DNA of 64,000 nt from Stappia indica (GCF_020177335.1 NZ_JAIVMG010000008.1:1-64000); one strand, 5' to 3'; positions 14,732 to 23,363 are shown, numbered from the stretch's first letter. Numbers and translations are program-made. Notes: a model not told the origin generated them from the sequence alone.

Positions 14732-15807
14732 TGACCGGCGCGCCCTCCTTTGCCATCGTCGGTGGCGGTATCATCGGCTTCACCGTGGCCCGGGAAGTCT
14801 GCCGCGCGTTTCCCGATAGTGCCGTGACCCTGATTGACCGGGATGTCCCGGGGGCCGGCGCCTCGGCTCGCTCCGCCGGGCTGCACTTTCCGCTCGGCCG
14901 CTATCCGCGTGTGCGGGAGATGAGCCGCTACAGCGAGGAATTCTACCAAGACCTGCGCGCGGAATGTCCAGCCGCGCCGATCCATCCGCTTGGGCTGCGC
15001 GTTCATTCCGCCAAGCTGGATCACGCCGGTCTTTCCTCCATGTTCACCAGCCCCGTGACCCCTCTGGGGCCGGACGAGCAGCCGAGCCCGCTTGCGTCCG
15101 CGGACGCGGACTACCGCGTGTGGACGGTGGACGACGCCCAATATGCCGATGTTCCGGCCCTGATCGGCTTCTACCGCGAGGCGCTGGGGGGACGACTGAG
15201 GACACTCTTCGGCCTGAAGATCGCGAAGATCGAGGAGACGCCCGAGAAGGCTGTCCTGTCGACCCATGACGGCCTCAGCATCGAGGCCGATCATCTCATT
15301 CTGTGTCCCGGGCCCTGGGCGCTCTCGGATGTGTTCCGGCCCTACACCCGCAATCTCGATATTCGGATCAAGCGGGTCGTTGCCTTCCACATCGATGCGG
15401 CCGACCTCCGCGAGCCCGCCTCCGTACCGACGGTGGATCTGTTCTTCGACGAAGATGCGTTCTTCATGCCATGGGGCAAGGGAGACAAGCGTCTCTTCAG
15501 CTTCACCCGCAAGAAGTGGGACGTCACCCCCGAGGACTCCTACGGGGCGATTACCGCCGAAGATCGCGCCGAGGCGCTGGCTGTGCTTGCCCGGATCGCA
15601 CCGCAGCTGTGCGACGCGGTCGGAGGCGGTCAGGTCTTCTGCGACGCCTATAGCGCAACCGGCGCGCCGGTCGTCGCGTCGGTCACGTCCTCCGGGCGCA
15701 TTGTCTTTGCCGGGGCGGCGAATGGATCGGGCTACCGCCTCGCGCCGGCCATTGCCCGCAAGACACTCAAGGCCATTGCGAAAGTACCTGCCCGGGAGAT
15801 GGTGTGA
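14728..15807 (+). CDS. FAD-dependent glycine-oxidase/DadA-like oxidase (hydrazine pathway, step 3)
   Basis: A 359-residue member of the D-amino-acid oxidase/glycine oxidase family. The dinucleotide motif IVGGGIIGFTVA is at the N-terminus. GAGASARSAG follows the first beta-alpha-beta unit, and a C-terminal FAGAANGSGYRLAPAIA matches the family's FAD-binding end. The ATGA overlap with the lysine hydroxylase gene shows coupling. In the described s56-p1 and triacsin routes, a flavoenzyme of this class oxidatively splits the lysine-glycine hydrazine adduct and frees hydrazinoacetate; that role is transferred here by context. Confidence 0.88.
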   Translation: MMTGAPSFAIVGGGIIGFTVAREVCRAFPDSAVTLIDRDVPGAGASARSAGLHFPLGRYPRVREMSRYSEEFYQDLRAECPAAPIHPLGLRVHSAKLDHAGLSSMFTSPVTPLGPDEQPSPLASADADYRVWTVDDAQYADVPALIGFYREALGGRLRTLFGLKIAKIEETPEKAVLSTHDGLSIEADHLILCPGPWALSDVFRPYTRNLDIRIKRVVAFHIDAADLREPASVPTVDLFFDEDAFFMPWGKGDKRLFSFTRKKWDVTPEDSYGAITAEDRAEALAVLARIAPQLCDAVGGGQVFCDAYSATGAPVVASVTSSGRIVFAGAANGSGYRLAPAIARKTLKAIAKVPAREMV

Positions 15808-17855
15808 TGAGAGTTTTCAAGCTGAAGGACCAGTCGCTTCTGCCCGCGTTCGGGATCCAGATGGCTTCGGTCGATGCCTTTTCCGGAACGGACGACGTCG
15901 GGGCTGGCTATGGGGTGATCGAGCCTGAGGGCGTCACCGCCTTTCACCGCCACGATGAATGCGAGCTGTTCGCGATTCTTGAAGGCGAGGGCGTGGTGGA
16001 GGCCGACGGGGGCGACAGGATCGCCGTCGGTTCGGGCGATCTCGTCGCGATTTCCCCGTTCGACAAGCATGTGCTGCGCAACACCGGATCCGGCAAGCTC
16101 GTTTTCGCAACCGCCTACTGGCGCGATGCGAAAACCGCAATGAAGGAAGCGGAGAAGGGGGCTTCGGCGCAAGAGGAGGTGACGGATCCGGCCGCCGAGG
16201 CGCCGTGTTTCGTCTTTTCCACGCCGCCGACGCCCAATGGCGATCTGCATCTGGGCCATCTGTCCGGACCGTATTTCGGGGCCGATGTCTTTGCCCGGTT
16301 CCAGCGCCTGCTCGGCAAGACCGCCTTCCACATCACCGGAAGTGACGATTTCCAGAGCTATGTGATCGCCAAGGGGCGGCAGCTCAACAAGACGCCGCAA
16401 GAGGTTGCCGACCACTTCAGCCGCGAGATCACCGAGACCCTCGACCTTCTCGACGTTCAGATCGATCAGTTCACGCTGACCTCCCACGCACCGGACTATG
16501 AGCGTCAGGTGAAGGCGTTCTTCCAGAGTGTGGCCGCATCCGACAGCGTTCAGCGTCGGGCGGACAGCGCGGCCTTCGATCCGACGACGGATGCCTATCT
16601 CTATGAGTGTGACATCAAGGGCCGTTGCCCGACCTGCGGATCTGGATCCGGCGGCAACATCTGCGAGGAATGCGGCGAGCCGAACCTGGCCTATGACATG
16701 CTGGACCCGGTTTCGACCCAGACCGGGGCAACCCCCGTGGTCCGCCCCTGCGAGCGCTATGCGATCGCGCTGAATGACTTTGCCGATCATATCCTCGGCG
16801 CGATGCGGGAAAGCAAGGCCAGCGCACGCCTTCAGGCTCTGGCCGAGCGGGTGCTTGCGCGCGAGGATTTCCACGTTCCGATCACCCACCCACAGAACTG
16901 GGGGATTTCCCCGACCGATCCGGACATGGCCGATCAGGTCTTTTGGGTCTGGCCCGAGATGTCGTTCGGTTTTCTCTACGGGATCGAGGCGCTCGGTCAG
17001 CGGATCGGCCACGACTGGAAGGCGCTGGAGCCGCGGGACAATTGGAAGTTTGTCCATTTCTTCGGCTACGACAACAGCTTCTACCACACGATCCTCTACC
17101 CCGCGCTCTACAAGGCCGCCTTCCCCGATTGGCACGCGGACATCGAGTATCACGTCAATGAATTCCTGTGCCTTGAGGGCGATAAATTCTCGACCAGCCG
17201 GCAACGGGCTGTCTGGGGCAAGGAGGTTCTGACCCCCGAGACCGTCGATTGCGTCCGCTTCCACCTTGCGCTGACACGGGGCGAGATCGAGCGCACGAAT
17301 TTCTCGGTGAGCGCGTTGCAGGCAACCAACAGGGACCTGATCGACGTGTGGCAGGGCTGGCTTCAGGCGCTTGGGGCCGAGGTGCTCACGCGCCATGACG
17401 GCGTGGCGCCGGACGCGGGCGACTGGAGCGTCGATCACCAGGCGTTCCTGCAGCTTCTGGAGCAGCATCGCCAGCAGATCGAAACCGCCTATGGCTCCGC
17501 CGGCTTTTCGCTGAACAAGGCGGCCGACACGCTCCAGACGCTTGTTCGCGATACGATCAGATTCGTCAAGGCAAACCGGCATCTGGCGGGCCACGCCGCC
17601 GCTGCGGATCGCCACAGAACGACGATCGCCCTGCAGCTTGCGGCAGCGCGCCTTCTGTCCGATGCCACCGCGCCCTTGATGCCGCGCTTCTCCGAAGCCT
17701 TGAGAAAGGGGCTGGGGCTCGACCCGGCCAGCACCTGGCCGCGGACCATCGAGCTTCTGCCCGCCGGCAATCGGGTCACCTTGAGCGATCAGCGCTTCTT
17801 TTCCGAGAAGGTGGGCGAGAACGTCGCGCCGATCAAAGTGACGGATGCAGCCTGA
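15807..17855 (+). CDS. cupin-methionyl-tRNA-synthetase fusion, N-N bond-forming (hydrazine synthetase)
   Basis: A 682-residue two-domain protein. Residues 1-110 are a cupin with metal ligands His47, His49, Glu53 and His88. Residues 134-682 are a MetRS-like domain with HLGH at 148-151, a zinc knuckle with Cys274, 277, 286 and 289, and a degenerate KMSKS (KFSTS, 460-464). Spb40 (s56-p1) and Tri28 (triacsin) have this architecture: the MetRS domain activates glycine for ester formation with N6-hydroxylysine and the cupin drives rearrangement to the N-N bond. The ATG at 15807 shares its A with the upstream TGA. It is not the housekeeping MetRS: the cupin and context exclude that. Confidence 0.95.
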   Translation: MRVFKLKDQSLLPAFGIQMASVDAFSGTDDVGAGYGVIEPEGVTAFHRHDECELFAILEGEGVVEADGGDRIAVGSGDLVAISPFDKHVLRNTGSGKLVFATAYWRDAKTAMKEAEKGASAQEEVTDPAAEAPCFVFSTPPTPNGDLHLGHLSGPYFGADVFARFQRLLGKTAFHITGSDDFQSYVIAKGRQLNKTPQEVADHFSREITETLDLLDVQIDQFTLTSHAPDYERQVKAFFQSVAASDSVQRRADSAAFDPTTDAYLYECDIKGRCPTCGSGSGGNICEECGEPNLAYDMLDPVSTQTGATPVVRPCERYAIALNDFADHILGAMRESKASARLQALAERVLAREDFHVPITHPQNWGISPTDPDMADQVFWVWPEMSFGFLYGIEALGQRIGHDWKALEPRDNWKFVHFFGYDNSFYHTILYPALYKAAFPDWHADIEYHVNEFLCLEGDKFSTSRQRAVWGKEVLTPETVDCVRFHLALTRGEIERTNFSVSALQATNRDLIDVWQGWLQALGAEVLTRHDGVAPDAGDWSVDHQAFLQLLEQHRQQIETAYGSAGFSLNKAADTLQTLVRDTIRFVKANRHLAGHAAAADRHRTTIALQLAAARLLSDATAPLMPRFSEALRKGLGLDPASTWPRTIELLPAGNRVTLSDQRFFSEKVGENVAPIKVTDAA

Positions 17856-19396
17856 TGACGATCAAGGCCTGGCCACAGGAAACCGCGTTCCTCAACGCTT
17901 TGTTCAAGCGTCGATGGAGCGCGGAGCACAAGCTCAGCATTTATCGGTTTGGCGCCGAAGCTGAGGCCATCCCCCTGTCGGACCTGCAGGGGATGGTGGA
18001 AGGCGTCGCCGCCTGGCTGACATCCCTCGGCCTCCAGCGGCACGATCGGATCGGCATTCTGTCGTCCAACCGGCTCGAATATGTCCTTCTCGATCTTGCG
18101 GCTCTCCGGCTGGGGCTCGTGACCGCGTGTTTCGACCCCGCCTCCTTCGCGCAAGAGACTGATCTTGTGGAAAAATACGGTCTGAAGCAGCTGTTTCTGG
18201 ACACGCGGGTCGCAAGCCCGCGATCGGGCGCGGACCACGTCCTGCCCATCGAGCGGGTGCTTGAGGAAGCGGGCAAGGAGCGGGACCGGGACAGCGCCGA
18301 GCCGGTTACCTATGCCCCCGAGGATATCAGCACCATCAAGTTCACCTCCGGGAGCACGGGGATCGCCAAGGGGCTCGGCGCCACCGTCGGCAGCATCGAG
18401 CAATCGCTTCGCTCGACGCAGAAGCTGTTTTCGCACGGGCCCGGCGATACGCTCCTTGTGTTCCTGCCCTTGTCCCTGTTGCAGCAACGCTACTGGGTCT
18501 ATTCGGCCATTCTTTACTGGCACGACATCGTGATCACCGATTCCCGGCTCGCGCTGGAGGCGATCCAGAGGGAACATCCCACCGTGATCATGGGGGTGCC
18601 CGCCTTCTTCGACACCTTGAAGGAATACATCGAGATGTCGGCGGGCGCCGGCTCGCCGCGTGCCTCGGCGATCGATGTGCTGGGCGACCGCCTGCGCTAT
18701 CTCTGGACCGGATCGGCCGCCGCGCGGCCCGATACGCTGGAGTTCTTCGAGGTCACCTGCGGTGTGCCGATCTTCGAAGGCTACGGTCTCAACGAGACCT
18801 GCATCACCACCAAGAACCACCCCGGGGCCCACAAGCGCGGCAGTGTCGGCAAGCCGTTGGACGGCGTTCGGGTCGAGATCGACGCGGAGGGCCAGATCCG
18901 TGTCTCTCGCGATCACCCGGTGAACACCCGCTATCTGTTCGCGCCGGACGGCGCCTCGGAAAAGGTGTTCATGGCCGATGGATCGGTGGCGACCGGCGAT
19001 CTCGGTTACATCGACGACGAGGGCTTTCTATATGTGATGGGCCGTGCCGACGATGTGGTCGTGCTTGCCAACGGCAAGACGATCTCGGTGCGCCCGCTTG
19101 AAGAGGCAATTCTCCGGCTGCCCGAGGTGAAACAGGCGATGGTGTTCGGCACCGGGCGCCCCGTTCTGGCCAGCCTGGTTTGCCCCGCGCCCGGGACCAA
19201 TCCGGATGCGGTCAAGCGCGCCGTCCAGCAAGCCACGCGCGGCTTCGGCTCTGAAGCCGTCGAGCTGGTCATTCCCGTTGCCGATGGCTTTTCGGAGGGC
19301 GCGGGCCTCCTGACCTCGCAGGGAAAACTGCGGCGCCGGGCCATCACCGAACATTATCATCAGGCCATTCAAGAGGCGTATGGAGACCAGTCATGA
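17855..19396 (+). CDS. adenylate-forming acyl ligase (ANL family)
   Basis: A 513-residue ANL enzyme. Core motif A3 is FTSGSTGIAKG (163-173), A5 is GYGLNET, A7 is TGDLGYID and the C-terminal catalytic Lys is in SQGKLRRR. The ATG overlaps the previous stop by one base and the gene is coupled to the following ACP (4-bp overlap), so it should adenylate a small acid and load it on that carrier. In this operon the substrate is most simply hydrazinoacetate, as in the triacsin pathway. A fatty or amino acid cannot be excluded without testing. Confidence 0.9.
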   Translation: MTIKAWPQETAFLNALFKRRWSAEHKLSIYRFGAEAEAIPLSDLQGMVEGVAAWLTSLGLQRHDRIGILSSNRLEYVLLDLAALRLGLVTACFDPASFAQETDLVEKYGLKQLFLDTRVASPRSGADHVLPIERVLEEAGKERDRDSAEPVTYAPEDISTIKFTSGSTGIAKGLGATVGSIEQSLRSTQKLFSHGPGDTLLVFLPLSLLQQRYWVYSAILYWHDIVITDSRLALEAIQREHPTVIMGVPAFFDTLKEYIEMSAGAGSPRASAIDVLGDRLRYLWTGSAAARPDTLEFFEVTCGVPIFEGYGLNETCITTKNHPGAHKRGSVGKPLDGVRVEIDAEGQIRVSRDHPVNTRYLFAPDGASEKVFMADGSVATGDLGYIDDEGFLYVMGRADDVVVLANGKTISVRPLEEAILRLPEVKQAMVFGTGRPVLASLVCPAPGTNPDAVKRAVQQATRGFGSEAVELVIPVADGFSEGAGLLTSQGKLRRRAITEHYHQAIQEAYGDQS

Positions 19397-19659
19397 GCGA
19401 GCTTGAAACCACCATACGGCATCACATCGCGGCGACGGCGAAGCCCGCTCAGATCGCGCCGGAGGGCATCGACCTCACCGTCGATCTCAAGCAGGAGTTC
19501 GGCATTTCATCCATGAAGATGATCTTGCTGATGACGACCCTGTGCAAGGAACTCGGGGTCACCTTGTCGAGCTTCGACGAAAGAGACCTGGCAGGCATCA
19601 ACAGCGCGGGCGATCTGATCCGCGCCTTCGAAAAGGCCCGGGAGGGGGTGGCATCATGA
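19393..19659 (+). CDS. acyl carrier protein for the hydrazine unit
   Basis: An 88-residue carrier with phosphopantetheine Ser40 in FGISSMKMI, where the canonical D-S-L is S-S-M. It overlaps the ligase gene by 4 bp at its start and the GNAT gene by 4 bp at its end, so the three are translated as a unit. The divergent motif and this coupling distinguish it from the two chain-extension ACPs of the cluster and suggest that it carries hydrazinoacetate during tailoring. Confidence 0.9.
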   Translation: MSELETTIRHHIAATAKPAQIAPEGIDLTVDLKQEFGISSMKMILLMTTLCKELGVTLSSFDERDLAGINSAGDLIRAFEKAREGVAS

Positions 19660-20276
19660 GCTGGAAAACCGTGTTCAACGAGACGCTTGAAAACGAGCGT
19701 GTTCTCATGCGGCCGTTGCAGGCATCGGATCGGGCCGAGCTCGCCAAGATCGTGTTCGATCCGGATATCTGGCGCTATTTCGTTACCCGGATCGACAGCG
19801 AGGAAGACCTTGACGGGTTCATGGAGACCGGGCTTGCCGACATCGCGGCCGGTCGGCGCGCGGTCTTCATGATCTTCGACAAGAAAACCGGCAAGCTGGC
19901 CGGCAGCATGTGTTTCGGCAATCTCGCCGAGGCGGATCTGCGGCTTGAAATCGGCTGGTCCTGGCTGTCCAAGGCGTATCGCGGCGCGGGCCTCAACCGC
20001 TACGCCAAGCTTGCCCTCCTGACCCATGCCTTCGAGGTGCTGGGCTGCGCCCGTGTCGAGTTCAAGACCGACGTGTTGAACGAGCAGGCCCGCAAGGGGC
20101 TGAGCAACATCGGCGCCACCGAGGAAGGCGTGTTGCGCAGTTTCAATTTCATGCCCGGAGGCCGGCGCCGGGATGCGATCTTCTATTCGGTCCTCGCGGA
20201 TGAATGGCCCAGGGTGAAGGCCTTGCTGCTCGGGCAGGAGCGTGTCGAGGGTGCCCGCGATGTCCAGCCTGCCTGA
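19656..20276 (+). CDS. GNAT N-acyltransferase (RimJ/RimL type)
   Basis: A 206-residue GNAT. It opens with LENERVLMRPLQASDRAEL, typical of the RimJ/RimL group, and has the acyl-CoA-binding region around SWLSKAYRGAGLNRYAK and the helix following 'VEFKTDVLNEQARKGL'. The ATG at 19656 overlaps the ACP stop. In the triacsin pathway a GNAT succinylates carrier-bound hydrazinoacetate to mask the reactive terminal nitrogen; position next to ligase, ACP and acyl-CoA dehydrogenase supports the same role here. A different acyl donor is possible. Confidence 0.85.
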   Translation: MSWKTVFNETLENERVLMRPLQASDRAELAKIVFDPDIWRYFVTRIDSEEDLDGFMETGLADIAAGRRAVFMIFDKKTGKLAGSMCFGNLAEADLRLEIGWSWLSKAYRGAGLNRYAKLALLTHAFEVLGCARVEFKTDVLNEQARKGLSNIGATEEGVLRSFNFMPGGRRRDAIFYSVLADEWPRVKALLLGQERVEGARDVQPA

Positions 20277-21336
20277 CGTCATCACGCTCGATGGCTGCCC
20301 TCTGACCCGGGGGCAGCAGCACGGCCGGCAGGCAGCCGGCCGCATCGCTGCGTTTCTGGATGATGGCCTGGCCCGTCTCGACACCTTCCTCGGGCCGGAT
20401 ATCCGGTTGTCGGATCTTGGCCAGGACATCGCCGCCTATGGCGCGGCGATCGAGCGGGAGACGCCGGAGCTCTACCGGGAAATCATCGGTTTGAGCGAAG
20501 GCGCCGGGATCTCGATGGACGAGGCCGTGCTCTTGCAGGTGCGCAGGGAACTGGCCGGCTTCAGCCGGTTCAACACCTCCGGCGACTGCACCACCTTCGC
20601 CCGCACGGGCGAGGGCGCGGTGATCGGCCAGACGGTGGACCTTGCCGGCGATCTCGACGATCAGGTCACCCTTCTGAAGGTCCGTGACGCGGAAAGCGGG
20701 CATCGCGCGCTGGTGATGAGTTTCACCGGGCTGCTCGGCTATCTCGGTGTCAACGATCGCGGTCTGGCCGTTGGCCTCAACCTGGTGCTTGCCGGCGACT
20801 GGCGGCCCGGGTTGCCGCCCTATCTGGCGATCCGCCACCTGCTCGACAGCTGCGGGTCGGTGGAGGAGGCCATCGCCTGCCTTCGGAGGCTGGATCTTGC
20901 CAGTTCGCGCTGCTTCATGCTGTGCGATGGCGCCAACGCCGCCTTTGTCGAGGCGATGGCGGGGAAGCTGGCGGTGCATCGCGGCGCGGAACTGACCCAC
21001 ACCAACCATTTTCTCGATCCCGCCTTTGCGCCGCATGACGAGCTGAACATCTTCGCGCAGAACGGCTCGCGCAAGCGGCTCGATGCCTGCCGCAACTGGC
21101 TGGCGTCTCATGGCGCCAATCGGGAGCCGGAAAGCTATTTCGACCTGTTCAGCACCGAGCCGGTCCGGGTGAAGGACAGCGGCAACAGGGCCGTTGAAAA
21201 AACGGTGGCCTCCGTTGTCCTCGATCCGGTGAACAGGAGCCTTCACGTCCGGGCGGGCGATCCATTCGGCACGCCGACGGTGTCCTTCGACATGGTCGGC
21301 TGGGGAGAGAACAGACATGAATGTGCAAACGCCTGA
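20260..21336 (+). CDS. C45-family Ntn hydrolase (isopenicillin N acyltransferase-like)
   Basis: A 358-residue protein of the acyl-CoA:6-aminopenicillanate acyltransferase (peptidase C45) family. The N-terminal part has the RGQQHGRQ motif. The expected self-cleavage site precedes Cys110 in SGDCTTFART, which would become the nucleophile of the mature beta chain, close to Cys103 in the fungal enzyme. It also has GQTVDLAGD and NDRGLAVGLN segments seen in the family. The start at 20260 is preceded by GAGGG and overlaps the GNAT gene. These enzymes cut or transfer amide-bound acyl groups, so it may remove the protecting acyl added by the GNAT. That pairing is inference from gene order. Confidence 0.85.
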   Translation: MSSLPDVITLDGCPLTRGQQHGRQAAGRIAAFLDDGLARLDTFLGPDIRLSDLGQDIAAYGAAIERETPELYREIIGLSEGAGISMDEAVLLQVRRELAGFSRFNTSGDCTTFARTGEGAVIGQTVDLAGDLDDQVTLLKVRDAESGHRALVMSFTGLLGYLGVNDRGLAVGLNLVLAGDWRPGLPPYLAIRHLLDSCGSVEEAIACLRRLDLASSRCFMLCDGANAAFVEAMAGKLAVHRGAELTHTNHFLDPAFAPHDELNIFAQNGSRKRLDACRNWLASHGANREPESYFDLFSTEPVRVKDSGNRAVEKTVASVVLDPVNRSLHVRAGDPFGTPTVSFDMVGWGENRHECANA

Positions 21337-22519
21337 GCGAAAAGCCACCCGAGCACAGGACGGCGACTGGCTCGCGCCGGACCGCGCCGACCTGCCGTTC
21401 TTCGGCGAGGAACACCAGGCGCTGACGCGGCGCCTGTCCGACTGGGCAAGAGAGGCGGAGGGCGAGATCGCCGAGGCGCTGGACCTGCCGCCGCCCGAGG
21501 CGGTCCGCCGGCTCACCCGTCTCCTGGGGCAGGGCGGATGGTTCTCGCTGGCGCTCAAGGCTCCGGTCGACACCCGCGCGATCTGCCTCATTCGCGAGGC
21601 CTTTGCCTATCGCCATGATCTTCTCGACTATGCGTTTTCCATTCAGATCCTGGCAGCCCTGCCGTTGGCCCTGTGGGGCAGCGACATGCACCGCTCGGAA
21701 ATTCTGCCGAAGCTGTGTTCCGGCGAGGAGATCGGGGCCTTCGCGCTCACCGAGCGTGACAGCGGCTCGGATATCTCCGCCATCGGTCTGCAAGCGGTGG
21801 AAACCGACGGCGGCTTCCGCCTGACGGGCCAGAAGAGCTGGATCGCCAACGCGGATATTGCCGACCAGGTCGTCGTCCTGACGCGCACCGGCGCGGGGGC
21901 AGGGCCGCTGGGCCTGACGCTTTTCGTCGCCGACACCAGGTCCGAGGGCTGCCGGGTTCAGCCGGTCGAGCTGATCGCGCCCCGGCCCTTCGGCGACATC
22001 ACATTCGACGATTTTCTCGTTCCCACCGACCGGCTTGTCGGCGACAAGGGGATGGGGCTGGCGGTGGCCATCGATACGCTGGAGCGCTGCCGGATCACCG
22101 TCGGCGCGGCCGCCAACGGCTTTGCCCGCCGGGCCGTGGTCGAAGCCGGCGGCCACGTGCTGGAACGTCGGGCCACCGGGCGCCGCCTTGCGGATATTCC
22201 TGCCGTGCGCGGCATCCTGACAAGGATGACCGCCGCGATGCACCTGTCGCAACTGACCGTGACCGAAGCGGCCTGGGAGATGGACAGGGGCGGGGCGCGC
22301 AAGAGCCCGCTGTCCTCACTCGCCAAGCTGCATGCCACCGAGGCGGCTCAGGGCATCGTCGATCAGAGCGTTCAGTTGCACGGTGCCGCCGGGCTTGTGG
22401 CCGGCTCCGTTCCGGAAAACCTCTATCGTCAGATCCGCTCTCTGCGGCTTTATGAGGGGGCGTCGGAAGTGCAGGAAGACATCCTGAGCGAGGCGGTCAT
22501 CGCCGGAAGTCTTCGCTAG
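21317..22519 (+). CDS. acyl-CoA dehydrogenase-like flavoenzyme
   Basis: A 400-residue acyl-CoA dehydrogenase family member. The FAD and substrate signature ALTERDSGSDIS, the KSWIANADIAD segment, DFLVPTDRLVG and the C-terminal RLYEGASEVQEDI (with the usual catalytic Glu position) are all present. It overlaps the preceding gene by 20 bp. No beta-oxidation partner is nearby. In triacsin and azaserine biosynthesis an acyl-CoA dehydrogenase homologue desaturates carrier-bound hydrazinoacetate (CH2-NH to CH=N), giving the hydrazone. The same reaction is proposed here. Confidence 0.87.
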   Translation: MNVQTPERKATRAQDGDWLAPDRADLPFFGEEHQALTRRLSDWAREAEGEIAEALDLPPPEAVRRLTRLLGQGGWFSLALKAPVDTRAICLIREAFAYRHDLLDYAFSIQILAALPLALWGSDMHRSEILPKLCSGEEIGAFALTERDSGSDISAIGLQAVETDGGFRLTGQKSWIANADIADQVVVLTRTGAGAGPLGLTLFVADTRSEGCRVQPVELIAPRPFGDITFDDFLVPTDRLVGDKGMGLAVAIDTLERCRITVGAAANGFARRAVVEAGGHVLERRATGRRLADIPAVRGILTRMTAAMHLSQLTVTEAAWEMDRGGARKSPLSSLAKLHATEAAQGIVDQSVQLHGAAGLVAGSVPENLYRQIRSLRLYEGASEVQEDILSEAVIAGSLR

Positions 22520-22532
22520 AAGACGCTGCCGG

Positions 22533-23363
22533 ATGCGGGATCGCGCCAGCATGCCGACCGGGGCCGGTGGCCGCGTGATGGGGGAGTGGCCGGCGTCCGG
22601 GCGGCTCTCGCCATTGCGCGGACGGCGCCCGTTCGTGCGGGTGGCACTGCTCGATCTGGGCGATCTGGCGCCTTTGCGTGTCACGCGCATGATGGCCGAT
22701 CTCGATCCGCATGAGCGGCGGCGGGCCGGGGTGCTGCGGTCTGCCGCCTTGCGCGCCGAGTATGTGCTTGCCCACGGGCTCTTGCGGCATCTGTTGAGCT
22801 GGACCTTTCAGGCGCCCGCCCGGTCCTGGGCAATTTCAGCCGACGCCGCCGGCCGGCCGCATATCGTCTCGCCGTATCTGCATCGGGATGTCGCGGTGTC
22901 CCTGTCCCACACGCGCGGGTTCGTCGCTGCTGCAATCGCCCGGGGCTTCAGGATCGGCATCGATGCGGAACGACAGGATCCGTCGCGGTCCCAGCTCGAT
23001 ATCGCCGACCGCTTCTTTGCAGGCCAAGAGGCGGAGCGCCTGCGGGCCTTGCCGCAGAACCGGACCAGCCCGGAATTCACCGCCCTGTGGACCTTGAAGG
23101 AAGCCTTTGTGAAGGCCATCGGCAAGGGCTTCGCGCAACCGCTGAAGAGCTTCTCCTTCGACGGCGCCACGCCTGCGAGGGTCGCGTTTCACGATGCGGA
23201 ACTGGGGGCGCCGGAGCGCTGGCGCTTCGTCTCCGGCGCGTTCGACAGCGTGCATGTCTCGCTTGCCTGCGAGCTGACTGCGGGCGGGGGATCCCGCCTG
23301 CCCATGGAGGCGGTTGCCCTGGGAGGCGGGCGGCCTTTGCCTCTGAGCAGACGCTTTCTGTAG
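22533..23363 (+). CDS. Sfp-type 4'-phosphopantetheinyl transferase
   Basis: A 276-residue PPTase. Conserved motifs are AVSLSHTRGFVAAAIA, the Mg-binding GIDAE and FTALWTLKEAFVKAIGKG, which carries the W-x2-K-E-A motif. The N-terminal 30 residues are poorly conserved in style, so the true start may be the ATG at 22578 (MGEWP). It is the last gene of the hydrazine operon and would convert the cluster's three ACPs to holo form. The 90 bp after it end in a strong hairpin shared with the convergent transporter operon. Confidence 0.9.
   Translation: MRDRASMPTGAGGRVMGEWPASGRLSPLRGRRPFVRVALLDLGDLAPLRVTRMMADLDPHERRRAGVLRSAALRAEYVLAHGLLRHLLSWTFQAPARSWAISADAAGRPHIVSPYLHRDVAVSLSHTRGFVAAAIARGFRIGIDAERQDPSRSQLDIADRFFAGQEAERLRALPQNRTSPEFTALWTLKEAFVKAIGKGFAQPLKSFSFDGATPARVAFHDAELGAPERWRFVSGAFDSVHVSLACELTAGGGSRLPMEAVALGGGRPLPLSRRFL

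Noticed and set aside
15807-17855. Housekeeping methionyl-tRNA synthetase
   Set aside because: It has an N-terminal cupin with a full metal site, a degenerate KMSKS, and overlapping neighbours for lysine hydroxylation and acyl-carrier chemistry.
13442-23363. A siderophore (hydroxamate) cluster, from the lysine N-hydroxylase
   Set aside because: No IucA/IucC-type synthetase, NRPS condensation domain, TonB receptor or Fe-siderophore transporter is present, while the cupin-MetRS fusion is specific to the hydrazine route.
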